This document shows, piece by piece, positions 27,201-35,145 of a stretch of DNA of 64,000 bases. A model generated the notes under the pieces. The model ran no database searches. It was not told where the DNA came from and saw only the letters and a list, made by a program, of their open reading frames with translations. This stretch comes from Qaidamihabitans albus (GTDB lineage: Bacteria > Actinomycetota > Actinomycetes > Mycobacteriales > Pseudonocardiaceae), in assembly GCF_016464705.1 (NCBI RefSeq), contig NZ_JAEHOB010000014.1, positions 124,001-188,000 of the forward strand, read 5' to 3'. Made by a program: the position numbers and the translations under genes. Within the stretch, counting starts at the first letter, position 1, and every line of letters starts with the position of its first letter.

Positions 27201-28191
27201 CACCCGGCTGGAACTGCGGCTCGGCGATCCCGCGGACTCCGTCGTGGGCCGCCGCCAGGCCATGACCGTGCCGGAGGAGACGCCGGGCCGCGGTCTCACC
27301 CGGGACGGCCTGCACTTCCTCACCGCCGTCCCGCGCGTGGACGACGAGGCCACGGACGAGCGGCTCGGCGATGCCGTGAAGGATCTCGTCACGTCCGTCA
27401 ACCAGGCGTGGCACGGCGAGCCGGCGCCCACCATCCGGCTGCTGCCCGCGGAACTGCCGTACCCCGCGCTCCCACCCGCCGACGCGGCACCCGAGCGCGG
27501 CATCCCGATCGGTATCTCCGAGCGCGATCTCCAGCCGGTGTACCTCGACTTCGAGAAGGATCCGCACCTGCTGGTGTTCGGGGACGTGCAGTGCGGCAAG
27601 AGCTCGTTCCAGCGTTCGATCGCGACGAGCATCATGGGCCGCTACACCCCGGAACAGGCTCAGATCGCCCTCATCGACTACCGGCGGAGCATGCTCGGTC
27701 TCGTGCCCGACGAGTACCAGGTCGGCTACGCGACGAACAGCCAGACCGTGCAGCAGATGGTGGCGCTGACCGTCGACGCCATGACCAAGCGGCTGCCCGG
27801 CGGCGACATCACCGCCGAACAGCTCCGAAAGCGCAGCTGGTGGAGCGGTCCCGAGCTGTTCGTGCTGATCGACGACTACGACCTGGTCGCGACCAACCCG
27901 CACGAGAACCCGCTGGTGCGGCTGCTGGAGTTCATGACCCAGGGCCGCGACATCGGGCTGCACCTCGTGGTGACCCGCCGCTCAGGCGGCGCGGGCAGGG
28001 CGATCTTCGACCCGATCATCTCCCGAATCCGCGACCTGGCCTCACCGGGCATCCTGATGTCCGGCAACAAGGAGGAGGGGCCACTGCTGGGCAACCTGAA
28101 GCCGCAGCCGCTCCCGGCCGGCCGCGGCTGGCTGGTGACCCGCGACTCCGGTGCCCAGCTCGTGCAACTGCCCCACCTGCCACCGGAGTGA
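24214..28191 (+). CDS. eccC: T7SS motor ATPase EccC (fused EccCa/EccCb)
   Basis: A 1,325-residue FtsK/SpoIIIE-type ATPase. Start TTG at 24214 (AAGGCGAG upstream) gives the family N-terminus ATVIVQRPVRRPAPELPSG; the open frame further upstream is antisense to eccD and is not coding. Two membrane helices lie at about 45-95. Three ATPase domains carry P-loops GATGSGKSE (K488), GGPHSGKST (K843) and GDVQCGKSS (K1129), with Walker B stretches LLVIVDEFSE, LFLVIDGW and LFVLIDDYD; domain 2 therefore lacks the usual acidic catalytic residue after the Asp. EccC recognises WXG100 signals through domain 3 and powers export. The single-gene form is typical of non-mycobacterial actinomycetes. Confidence 0.96.
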   Translation: MATVIVQRPVRRPAPELPSGDVVLDPPPENPEPKGRNWTRSLMVLPMLCMMGGMVLMIGARGGIGGPIMYVAGGLLALGMLGMIAFTLLSQAGQGATKQETMVERRRYMRKLSRLRTQVRGTADQQRAAMLYRHPDPDRLWSTVRSARLWERRPGDWDYTIIRIGVGPQELATPITPPETKPVDELEPMCALALRRFVTTYSTVPDLPVAAALRGFSRIHVTGDTDAKRALARAIVAQLGVFHAPGDVLMAFCVDADDRDEWEWTKWLPHVLHPAKHDAVGQLRMVTTSVSALEAMLDDVLANRPRFDPNSAPIDGAAHLVVFLDGGETQNSEHLTIEGGVEGVTLVDLVGEPPRILDPTTLILDIAADGTLSSRTMDGTSPVGTADQLDTADLLGLARSLSPLRLSSAAASEQPLAGTLELTDLLGLGDAREFSLTRSWATRSNRDRLRVPFGVYPDGRPIVLDLKESAQDGMGPHGLMVGATGSGKSELLRTLVLTLAVTHDPETLNFVLVDFKGGATFTKLDRLPHTSAVITNLADELHLVDRMLDAIQGELQRRQELLRKAGNYGSQREYERARAAGAPLEPLPSLLVIVDEFSELLTARPDFIDMFVQIGRLGRSLGVHLLLASQRLDEGKLRGLDSHLSYRIALRTFSAMESRTVLGVPDAYQLPRSPGNGFLKTGTDELDRFKAAYVSGAQRRGTVRRTDSEGRRIDPVQEYSTRYLAPRLAEQPQGTEPEVDDEDELGETLLDVLVSRMEGQGTPALRVWLPPLAEPPTLDQLLGELTTNPDRGLTTARVADHGSLQAIAGVIDRPFDQLRETFRLDLSAAGGHVVVVGGPHSGKSTAVRSIIGSLALTHTPREVQFFCLDFGGGGLATMRELVHVGGVATRREGDRVRRAVAEAATLLAERERRFAEHGVDSMTTYRKLLRAGRFPEDRFGDLFLVIDGWLTLRTEFEDLEPAVADLVNRGLGFGIHVIAATNRWMDMKMNTRDIFGTRLELRLGDPADSVVGRRQAMTVPEETPGRGLTRDGLHFLTAVPRVDDEATDERLGDAVKDLVTSVNQAWHGEPAPTIRLLPAELPYPALPPADAAPERGIPIGISERDLQPVYLDFEKDPHLLVFGDVQCGKSSFQRSIATSIMGRYTPEQAQIALIDYRRSMLGLVPDEYQVGYATNSQTVQQMVALTVDAMTKRLPGGDITAEQLRKRSWWSGPELFVLIDDYDLVATNPHENPLVRLLEFMTQGRDIGLHLVVTRRSGGAGRAIFDPIISRIRDLASPGILMSGNKEEGPLLGNLKPQPLPAGRGWLVTRDSGAQLVQLPHLPPE

Positions 28192-28240
28192 GAACCTGTC
28201 CTTGGTCCCAGGAAGGCGCGGCGTTGTGCCTGGTCACCTC

Positions 28241-28284
28241 TCGTGAGTGCGCACGCGAGTTAGAACACTGTTACGCACTCACGA
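28241..28284. repeat. Palindromic intergenic repeat, copy 1
   Basis: A 44-base unit with 11-base arms TCGTGAGTGCG / CGCACTCACGA around a 22-base centre containing CGAGTTAGAACAC. It is base-for-base identical to 51828-51871. The left flank (GTTGTGCCTGGTCACCTCTC, from 28223) is shared with the copy at 43.7 kb. It lies 50 bases after the eccC stop and could work as its terminator. Confidence 0.85.
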
Positions 28285-28377
28285 CCGCTCTGAGAACCGC
28301 CGAGGGCATGGGCACGTTGACACCCGGTGCTTAGCTTGCGGGTAGCGGATCATCACGGACGTCGCCGGGAGGGCACG

Positions 28378-29502
28378 ATGACGGGAGCGGCGGGAGAAGG
28401 TACGTACTGGTACTCGGACGGCAACTCGGTGAGCTCTCCGAACCTGGGCGCTGGCTGGGCGACCGGCGGTGACGAACCGCTGGACGCCGACCTGGGAACA
28501 CTTCGCGGCTTCGGCGAGAACACCGCCAGCATGGCCGGCAACCTGCAGGACGACCTCATGGGCGAGGCCAGCTACGTAACCGGGGACGGCGAGTCGTTCA
28601 GCACGGGCGGCTTCCCTCCCGGCGACCGCGCCCAGGACGCCGCGGGGCTCGCGGCGAGCGACATGCTGGAGGCGCTGCGTATTTCTGAGACGAACCTCCG
28701 CGCGCTGTCGATGGCGGCACACGTCTGCGCCGACCTCTTCGGCGACACGGACAACATGAACAGCTCCGCGCTGAACGCGGTCAGCTACGCCTTCGCCGAA
28801 GAGGGTGCCGGCAGGCCGGCCGGCCTGCCCGGCTACATCGACGGAACCCTGCACGACAGGTTGGGCATCGGTGGGGCGGATGGCGACTATGCCGGCGGAA
28901 TGGAGCTGGTCGAGGAACGCACGATGACCTACGCCGCCGGGGTGACCGTGACCATGCGGGTCTACGAGGCACCGGACGGCAGCCGCCGCACCACCTGGAC
29001 ACACGCCGACGGCACCTACCGGGAGACGAGCTACGACTCGGACGGCAATCTCCGGTACGAGACCAGCGGCACCGAAGGCGGGACGTTGACGACGAAGATG
29101 TGGGACGAGCAGGGCGACCTCACCTCGGTGAGCGAAACCCGGGGCGGCGAGTCCGTCACCACGCAGTACAGCGGCGGCCAGGTCGTCGGCAGGGTCGAGC
29201 AGACCCGCACCGAGTCGGGCAGCGCGGCGCACGGTTTCATCGAGCGCAGGACGATCACCGAGCACTACGACGCCGACGGCAACCTGGTGCCCGACCGGAC
29301 GAGGATAGAGACCGAGCGCACCTACGACGACGGAACGGTGGAGATCGGCACCACCGACCCCGACGACGGCACCTTCGCCCCCGACCGGCACATCCCGGCG
29401 CTGGAAGGGGACCCAAGCCCGGACGGCGTCGACCCCTCGGACGCCGCCGACCTGGCCGAGCACCGCGCCGAGGAAGCCCTGGAGTCGGTGCCGGGCCACT
29501 AG
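28378..29502 (+). CDS. T7SS-locus protein with helical head and YD-like beta tail
   Basis: A 374-residue protein; ATG at 28378 with GGGAGGG upstream. Residues 1-145 are acidic and helical, similar in feel to WXG100/EspC-type heads (D-L-G-T-L-R-G-F-G-E-N). From about 175 to 330 come repeated short strands with Y-D-S-D-G-N, Y-D-A-D-G-N and Y-D-D-G-T motifs plus G-T-Y-R-E-T, resembling RHS/YD beta repeats. The C-terminus is an acidic helix. There is no signal peptide, so export, if any, would use the T7SS. It begins the plus-strand group after eccC and is followed 33 bases later by a proline-rich WXG protein. I do not recognise a named family; a structural or secreted accessory role is inferred from location. 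Confidence 0.7.
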   Translation: MTGAAGEGTYWYSDGNSVSSPNLGAGWATGGDEPLDADLGTLRGFGENTASMAGNLQDDLMGEASYVTGDGESFSTGGFPPGDRAQDAAGLAASDMLEALRISETNLRALSMAAHVCADLFGDTDNMNSSALNAVSYAFAEEGAGRPAGLPGYIDGTLHDRLGIGGADGDYAGGMELVEERTMTYAAGVTVTMRVYEAPDGSRRTTWTHADGTYRETSYDSDGNLRYETSGTEGGTLTTKMWDEQGDLTSVSETRGGESVTTQYSGGQVVGRVEQTRTESGSAAHGFIERRTITEHYDADGNLVPDRTRIETERTYDDGTVEIGTTDPDDGTFAPDRHIPALEGDPSPDGVDPSDAADLAEHRAEEALESVPGH

Positions 29503-29535
29503 CACCCGGCGGATACGGAAGGCGGAGTTGCCACG

Positions 29536-31497
29536 ATGGCGGTCTGGGAGAGCGGCCCCGGCACCTGGGGCGCCGGCGACGGTACCGGCTCGAACATCGA
29601 AATGATCCGGCACCAGATCCAAGGGGAGCGGCCAGGGGCGACGGCGGAACGCGGCGACCAGTGGCTCAACATCGCCACCCTCGCGCGGACCAACAGCTCC
29701 CAGCTCGGCACCCAGGCCAACAGCCTCATGGAGGACTGGTCGGGCCAAGCCAAGAACGCCTTCGCGGAACGGGTCGGCCTGACCAAGGCGTACTTCGAGC
29801 GCCTGCACGCCCATGCCGAGCTCATCGGCCGGACCTTGCATTCCCTGAGTACCGTCATGCTGGACGGCAAGGAACTCATGCAGGAGCTGTGGCTGGAGTA
29901 CAAGGCCGAGCTCGCGAAGGATCCCCCCGCGGAATGGCACACCAATCACCAGGCCAACGAACCCTCCGACCAGGCGATCGAACGGCACAAGACAGCCGTC
30001 AAGGAGAAGTACGACCGGTACGCGAGGAACCTCGCCAACCAGATGGCGAACTGGTACGCCCCGTACATCTCGACGCTGGAGTCGGCACGCGTCGTACGGA
30101 TGGATCCGCTCAACGCTGCTTACCACCCCGGCGGGCAAGGCATGCCGATCGGGCCGGGAGCGCCCGGTGCCCCCGGCGCCCCGGGTGCGCCGGCACCGCC
30201 CGGTGCCGCGGGCGGGCCGGCCCCGGCCGCGCCCAGCACCCTGTCGGCGACCGCACCCGGCGCTCCCACCGCGCCAGGCGGGGGCGGCGCCAGCCCGCCC
30301 GGTGCACCCACCGCGCCGCCTGCACCCGCTCCCCCCGTGGCACCGGCGCCACCGGCGCCACCACCGGCAGCGCCCGGCGGCGGCCCGGTTCCGTTCGCCG
30401 CGCCCATCGCGCCCGCACCGCCGGGGGCGCCCTCTCCCACCGCGCCCGGCGCGCCCAACGGGCCTCATGCCCCGGCCCCACCGCGCGCGCCGGGAAACCC
30501 GTTCGCGCAGCCCCCTGGCAACAGCGGCAACCCAGGCGTGCTGCGCGCCCCGGCGACGTCGCCGTCCACCCCGACGGCACCGTCCACTCAGCCCCCCACC
30601 GCGCCGGGAACTCCTGGCACCGCACCGCCGTCGGCGGCGCCACCCGGCTCCCCCACCCCGGGCTCCGGGATGCCCCCCGGTTCCGGCATGCCACCAGGCT
30701 CACCGGCCGGCCCGGAAAAGCCCAAGCCGCCGCAACCCGGACGGGTCCTCGGCAACGGCAGAGGGTTCCGGATACCCGGCCTCGGCGAGCTTCCACCGGG
30801 CGCGGGTTCCCCGGGGACGCCAGGAACACAACCCACGGGGAGCGGCCAGCGGCAGAATCCCGCGCCTGGTGATCCCGCTCGGCAGGAGGCGTTCCTGCCA
30901 CCGGGCACAGGAGGCAGCGCCCCGCCGGTACTGGGCAACTCCGACCGGAGGCGGCCGCGACCCGGCGGTGTCCAGGAGGCTCCGCCGGGAAACGGCCACA
31001 CCGGTGGGACGCCCGGCACCACGGACCCGGTGCTGCTGAACAAGCGCCGGACCGGACCCGCGAAGACCTACACCGAGGAACTCGCCGAGCTGCGCCGCAG
31101 GCGCGCCGAGCGGGAGGGCCGCGACACCGCGCGGCAGCGGTCGACGTTCACCGCCGGCGCCGGAACCGGCGCGGACAGCGTCCTGGCGGGGCGGGCGAAC
31201 GTGCCGGTGGACACCACGGCCGAGCAGGACGCCGTGCTGCCGGCGGGCCTGCGGGGTACCGGCCGGTCGGCGCGGCCGAACGAGCACGAATCGCCGGCCC
31301 CGGCGGCCGACCGCACCACGCGCCGCACCTACTCACCCGAGGAGGGCGGCCAGCAGGCCGGGCAGCCTGCCGCGAGATCAGAGGTGGAAGCGTGGGAGCT
31401 GGAGACTCCCGGCGGCCCGGTACTCGCCGGCGGCGAGGGCGCGCCGGGGCACTCCCGGCAGCCGCCGGCACTCGGGGCCAGAACCGGCGAGCCGTAG
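29536..31497 (+). CDS. WXG/PPE-like secreted protein with long Pro-Ala-Gly linker
   Basis: A 653-residue protein. The N-terminal 185 residues are a helical domain with W-S-G (MEDWSGQAKNAF) between helices, fitting a WXG100/PPE-like T7SS substrate. From about 200 to 450 the sequence is almost purely Pro, Ala, Gly and Thr, an extended low-complexity linker. A charged C-terminal part (TYTEELAELRRRRAE at about 515-530) and a short tail follow. ATG at 29536; GGCGGAG lies about ten bases upstream. Comparable architecture is known for EspB and PPE-type ESX substrates with disordered tails. Together with the preceding gene it forms an accessory pair within the locus; surface or matrix function is inference. 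Confidence 0.75.
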   Translation: MAVWESGPGTWGAGDGTGSNIEMIRHQIQGERPGATAERGDQWLNIATLARTNSSQLGTQANSLMEDWSGQAKNAFAERVGLTKAYFERLHAHAELIGRTLHSLSTVMLDGKELMQELWLEYKAELAKDPPAEWHTNHQANEPSDQAIERHKTAVKEKYDRYARNLANQMANWYAPYISTLESARVVRMDPLNAAYHPGGQGMPIGPGAPGAPGAPGAPAPPGAAGGPAPAAPSTLSATAPGAPTAPGGGGASPPGAPTAPPAPAPPVAPAPPAPPPAAPGGGPVPFAAPIAPAPPGAPSPTAPGAPNGPHAPAPPRAPGNPFAQPPGNSGNPGVLRAPATSPSTPTAPSTQPPTAPGTPGTAPPSAAPPGSPTPGSGMPPGSGMPPGSPAGPEKPKPPQPGRVLGNGRGFRIPGLGELPPGAGSPGTPGTQPTGSGQRQNPAPGDPARQEAFLPPGTGGSAPPVLGNSDRRRPRPGGVQEAPPGNGHTGGTPGTTDPVLLNKRRTGPAKTYTEELAELRRRRAEREGRDTARQRSTFTAGAGTGADSVLAGRANVPVDTTAEQDAVLPAGLRGTGRSARPNEHESPAPAADRTTRRTYSPEEGGQQAGQPAARSEVEAWELETPGGPVLAGGEGAPGHSRQPPALGARTGEP

Positions 31498-31663
31498 TCG
31501 CCCCGCACACCCGTCGACGCCACCACATCGCGGCCCGCTGACCAGCGGGATCCTCGCCGCAACCGCGGTACCGGCACGACGGTGCCGTGCCAGCACCGCG
31601 ATGCATGCTGATCCGGCAAAGCCGGACGGTATTTCCGCGAGAGGCCTGGAGGTCGGCGAAGCG

Positions 31664-32644
31664 GTGACCACAGCACTCATCCGCCCGGAGCCGGGAGTAG
31701 ACGACGAGCGGCGAGCAGCCCGCGGAAGCGATCCGGTCCGGACGTACCTCACGGGTATCGGCCGCACGCCGCTGCTCACGGCCGAGCAGGAAGTACGGCT
31801 GGCCAAGCGGATCGAGGCCGGCCTCTACGCGGCCGCGGTCCTGGCGCACAGCCGCGACGGCACTGATCCGCCGCTTCCCGCCGACCTGCGGGCGGACCTG
31901 GAAACGGTCGCCAGGGAGGGCGCCGAGGCGAAGAACCATATGGTCGAGGCGAACCTCCGGCTCGTGGTGAGCATCGCGACGCGCTACACGAAAAGCGGCA
32001 TCCCGCTCGTCGACCTGATCCAGGAGGGCAATCTCGGCCTGATCCACGCGGTGGAGAAGTTCGACTACACCCCCGGTTTCCGGTTCTCGACCTACGCGAC
32101 CTGGTGGATCCGCCAGGCGATCACCAGGGCGTTGGGCCAGCAGGCCCGCGTCATTCGCATACCACCGCGCGTGCTCGACCGGATCAACCGCCTGCTGCGT
32201 ACGCGTCACGAACTCTCCGACACGCTGGGACGCCGGCCGCACAACGACGAGATCGCCGAGAATCTCGACCTGCCCACGACCCAGGTTGTCGAGCTGCTCT
32301 CGTACTGCCAGGAACCGGTCAGCCTCGACCAGCCGGCTGCCGTGGACAGCGACACGCCACTTGGCGAGCTCATCCAGCTGTCCGGTCCAGACGATCACGA
32401 GAGCGATTCCGCCGCGCTGCCCCGGGATCGGCTCGACGAACTGCTCGCGACGTTGAAGCCGCAGGAACAGAGGGTGATCCGGCTTCGCTACGGCCTCGAC
32501 GACGGCCGCCAGCGCACGCTACACGAGGTGGGCAAGGAGTGCGGCGTGACGAGGGAGCGCATCCGCCAGGTGGAGAAGCGAACGCTGGAGAAACTACGCG
32601 CGCTGGTCGCGGACACGCGGGAGGCGGCGGCAGCCACTCGATAG
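31664..32644 (+). CDS. Group 2 RNA polymerase sigma-70 factor (Hrd/SigB-like)
   Basis: A 326-residue primary-like sigma factor from GTG 31664 (GGAGGT ten bases upstream); an ATG at 31601 in frame is the alternative and would add 21 residues. Region 1.2 (DPVRTYLTGIGRTPLLTAEQE), region 2 (NLRLVVSIATRYTKSGIPL, then LIQEGNLGLIHAVEKFDY and FSTYATWWIRQAI), region 3 and region 4 (ECGVTRERIRQVEKR) are all complete, so it should bind -10 and -35 elements. The sequence between regions 1.2 and 2 is shorter than in the housekeeping factor, typical of non-essential group 2 sigmas. It stands 166 bases after the WXG/PPE-like gene. A role in expressing this T7SS locus is possible but only inferred from position. 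Confidence 0.9.
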   Translation: MTTALIRPEPGVDDERRAARGSDPVRTYLTGIGRTPLLTAEQEVRLAKRIEAGLYAAAVLAHSRDGTDPPLPADLRADLETVAREGAEAKNHMVEANLRLVVSIATRYTKSGIPLVDLIQEGNLGLIHAVEKFDYTPGFRFSTYATWWIRQAITRALGQQARVIRIPPRVLDRINRLLRTRHELSDTLGRRPHNDEIAENLDLPTTQVVELLSYCQEPVSLDQPAAVDSDTPLGELIQLSGPDDHESDSAALPRDRLDELLATLKPQEQRVIRLRYGLDDGRQRTLHEVGKECGVTRERIRQVEKRTLEKLRALVADTREAAAATR

Positions 32645-32671
32645 CGATTCGCGACGCCGGAGAACGAGAGG

Positions 32672-33589
32672 ATGACAGTGAGAAGACCGAGCACGGTTGC
32701 CATCGCGGCCATGTCCACACTGCTGCTCGCCCCTGGGCTGGTGCACGCCGAGACCCCGGAACCACTGCACGTGGTCGCACTCGGCGACTCGTACGGCTCC
32801 GGCACCGGGGCAGGCGACTACCAGGACGGTACCGAGGGAAGCTGCTGGCGCAGTGCGAACTCGTATTCGGAGCTGATCGCCACGCGGCTACGGGAAGGCG
32901 GGCGGCAGGTGGAGCTCACCAACGTATCCTGCAGCGGTGCTGCGACCGCCGACCTGAGCCGGCCGTTCAAGGGTGAGCCGGCTCAGCTCGACACACTGGA
33001 ACCGGGCACCGACGTGGTACTGCTCAGCGTCGGCACCAGCGACGTCGACTTCGCCGGGTACGGCGGGCGGTGCGTGCAGGCAGACTGTGCGGGCGAACCG
33101 ACCAGGACCGTCGTCGAACGGCTCCCGGAAATGGGCCGGGACGTGGCCGGTGTGCTCGACGAGATCGAGCGGCGCAGTCCGGAGGCCGAGATCGTGCTGA
33201 CCGGCTACGGCCGCCAGCTCACCCCCGGCGCGAACGCGCCGGACGTACCGCTCGACCCTATCTGCGACCCTTCGGTATTCACCAAGCGTGAGCGGATCGA
33301 GGGCAACGCCGTGGCGAGCGTGCTCGACCTCACGTTGCGCCGCACCGCGTGGGCGTCCGCCGAGAAGGGCATCGACGTCCGCTTCGTCAGTCCGTACACG
33401 AACTCGTTCTCCCTCGAACCCACCTTCGCCGGCCACTCGCTGTGCGAGGCGGACATGCCTTACTACCGTGGATTCGACGCCCTGGCACCCGGCCAGGAAG
33501 GGCAGGACGCCGTACTGCACCTGAACATGTCCGGCCAGGCGGTACTCGCCGACCTCGTCCAGCGCGAGACTCCAGCGCTGGCCGGCTGA
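32672..33589 (+). CDS. Secreted SGNH/GDSL-family hydrolase
   Basis: A 305-residue protein with a Sec signal peptide (cleavage likely after V-H-A, residue 26). The GDS box ALGDSYGSG places the nucleophile at Ser40. Block III reads SVGTSDVDF, where G-x-N-D is usual, so the Asn oxyanion residue is replaced. The C-terminal acid/base region DAVLHLNMSGQ offers Asp and His. Four cysteines between about 50 and 135 could form disulfides as in Streptomyces-type extracellular SGNH lipases/esterases. It follows the sigma factor by 27 bases, so the two are probably cotranscribed. Substrate unknown; lipid or acylated cell-wall esters are typical for the family. Confidence 0.85.
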   Translation: MTVRRPSTVAIAAMSTLLLAPGLVHAETPEPLHVVALGDSYGSGTGAGDYQDGTEGSCWRSANSYSELIATRLREGGRQVELTNVSCSGAATADLSRPFKGEPAQLDTLEPGTDVVLLSVGTSDVDFAGYGGRCVQADCAGEPTRTVVERLPEMGRDVAGVLDEIERRSPEAEIVLTGYGRQLTPGANAPDVPLDPICDPSVFTKRERIEGNAVASVLDLTLRRTAWASAEKGIDVRFVSPYTNSFSLEPTFAGHSLCEADMPYYRGFDALAPGQEGQDAVLHLNMSGQAVLADLVQRETPALAG

Positions 33590-33600
33590 GCCGGGCCGGC

Positions 33601-33645
33601 GGTTGGTGGGTGCCGAGCACACTTTCCGCTCGACACCCACCAACC
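33601..33645. terminator. Bidirectional terminator hairpin
   Basis: GGTTGGTGGGTG plus CGAG at 33601-33617 pairs with CTCG plus CACCCACCAACC at 33629-33645, a stem of about 16 pairs with one mismatch and an 11-base loop. It lies between the convergent SGNH hydrolase (ends 33589) and small membrane protein (ends 33650). Confidence 0.8.
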
Positions 33646-33649
33646 GTCG

Positions 33650-33967
33650 TCAGATCGCCAGCACTCCCGCGAGCACGGCGACACCTCCGACAACCGGAGC
33701 CCAGTACTGCATCGGCACGAAGAAGAACGTGTGCCGGTTGCGGATCATGATCCGCTCGCCCGTCCGCTCGCTGAATCCCGGTGTGGGGCGGTTCAACCGT
33801 CGGCCGACGAGCCAGGTCCCGACCGCCGCGGCGGCAAGCCCCAGCGCCGTGCCGAAGTTCGTGGGCTCCGCGACCACACCGACCGCCAACCCGGTAAGGG
33901 TGCCCACCATCGCGCCGAGCATGGCGAACACCAGCGCGAGGAACCCCCAACCGGACCAAAAGATCAT
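33650..33967 (-). CDS. Small membrane protein
   Basis: A 105-residue protein; ATG at 33967 with AGGAGG ten bases upstream. Hydrophobic helices are at about 5-30 and 38-55, then a basic loop (RRLNRPTPGFSERTGERI), then a third helix near 85-105. I recognise no named family. It lies alone between the SGNH gene (convergent) and the eccE operon (same strand, 116 bases upstream), so it may be a last gene of that operon or independent. Membrane location is the only function that can be read from the sequence. Confidence 0.7.
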   Translation of the reverse strand: MIFWSGWGFLALVFAMLGAMVGTLTGLAVGVVAEPTNFGTALGLAAAAVGTWLVGRRLNRPTPGFSERTGERIMIRNRHTFFFVPMQYWAPVVGGVAVLAGVLAI

Positions 33968-34083
33968 CTTTCGTCAACCTCCTGTGTTCTGTACGAACGT
34001 ACTGTCGACGAGCGCTCACGGATCACCACCGTGCCGCCGCACGCACTCCGCGCACCATCCGGCGATCTGCGGTCCGCGCGCGC

Positions 34084-35145
34084 TCACCTCTCACCTGGCC
34101 CGCGTACGCGGGCCTGCGAGCCACCTTGCGCTCCGCCTCGATCTCCCTGCCCGGACCCACCGTCCGGGTCCGTCCACACGTACCGCGCGATGCCGGCCGC
34201 GACCATCGCGAGCATGTCTTCGTGCAGCACCCGCAGTAGGTACGCATCGTCGACGGGCAGCCCCAGCGCGGCGGCCGCCGCGCTGGCCTCGCCGGGAGGC
34301 AGGCGGCGCACCAGCGCCACATCGGCCGTTCGCAGCAGCTCGAGCCGCTGCGGCGTGCCGTCCCGCAGTACAAGCAGGTCCGTCTGCCAACCAGAAGGTG
34401 CCGGTTTCGCCGACTCCGCCCCGGCGACCGTGACGGTACGGGGGACGACGGCGGCGTCATGGACCCACAGCACGGGCGCCACCGGCGTGCCGTGCCTGCT
34501 GAACCACTCCTCCGGCGGGACGATGGACACCCGGTCCCGCCGTCCCGTCGCCGCCGGACCGATGTCCTTCCAGTAGTCCGGCCGGTCCGTTCGCACCACG
34601 GCACGCGCACCGAAACGCAGGGCGCGGAAGACGATCATCCTGGCAGTGGCCGGCTCGCCGAGCACGGCGACCGTAGTCGGCCGCGGGCGGAACATCGGCA
34701 ACACGACCGGTCCCGATTCCTGGCTGCGGCCGAGCGGAAGGCCGAAGGAACCGGCGGTCAGCTGGATCCGGTCGAGGCCATCGGCGGTTGCCGCGTGCCG
34801 GCCGATGCGCAGCCTGGACAGCCTGCGGTGACGCCGGGCACGCCAGCCGGCCCGGTCACCGCGTACAGGAGCGGATCCCGCTCCGTCGCCGGGCCCGGCG
34901 GGCACCGGAGGCACGGCCGCGGCCGGCACGGCCACCGGCCGGCCGCCGTCGCGCCCGGCCGGCGCGGCAGCGGCCTCCGCGTCGGCACCGGCGCGGTCAC
35001 CGGGTTTCGCTGTCTCCGGTGTCGGCTCCCGCGCCAGCTCCTGCGTGCGCTCGCTGTCCTGCCGGCCGGGCGGTACACCGAGCACGGCGGCAGCCAACTG
35101 CTGTTGCTGCCCGGCCGGCTCGGCGGGCGGTCGCTGACCGTTCAT
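34084..35145 (-). CDS. EccE-coupled T7SS-locus protein of unknown function
   Basis: A 353-residue protein. Residues 1-105 are a Gln/Pro/Ala-rich disordered leader; residues 110-330 form a soluble alpha/beta domain with IQLTAGSFGLPLGRSQESGP, then TVAVLGEPATARMIVFRAL, which looks nucleotide-fold-like without a P-loop. The C-terminal 25 residues are Gly/Arg/Gln-rich. ATG at 35145 overlaps the eccE TGA by four bases (ATGA), indicating translational coupling and probably a stoichiometric partnership with EccE. Genes of this kind commonly accompany eccE in actinomycete ESX loci, but no biochemical role is known to me. Confidence 0.7.
   Translation of the reverse strand: MNGQRPPAEPAGQQQQLAAAVLGVPPGRQDSERTQELAREPTPETAKPGDRAGADAEAAAAPAGRDGGRPVAVPAAAVPPVPAGPGDGAGSAPVRGDRAGWRARRHRRLSRLRIGRHAATADGLDRIQLTAGSFGLPLGRSQESGPVVLPMFRPRPTTVAVLGEPATARMIVFRALRFGARAVVRTDRPDYWKDIGPAATGRRDRVSIVPPEEWFSRHGTPVAPVLWVHDAAVVPRTVTVAGAESAKPAPSGWQTDLLVLRDGTPQRLELLRTADVALVRRLPPGEASAAAAALGLPVDDAYLLRVLHEDMLAMVAAGIARYVWTDPDGGSGQGDRGGAQGGSQARVRGPGER

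Noticed and set aside
31565-31600. Terminator hairpin before the sigma factor
   Set aside because: GGCAC/GTGCC pairing is short and interrupted; not convincing compared with the other hairpins.
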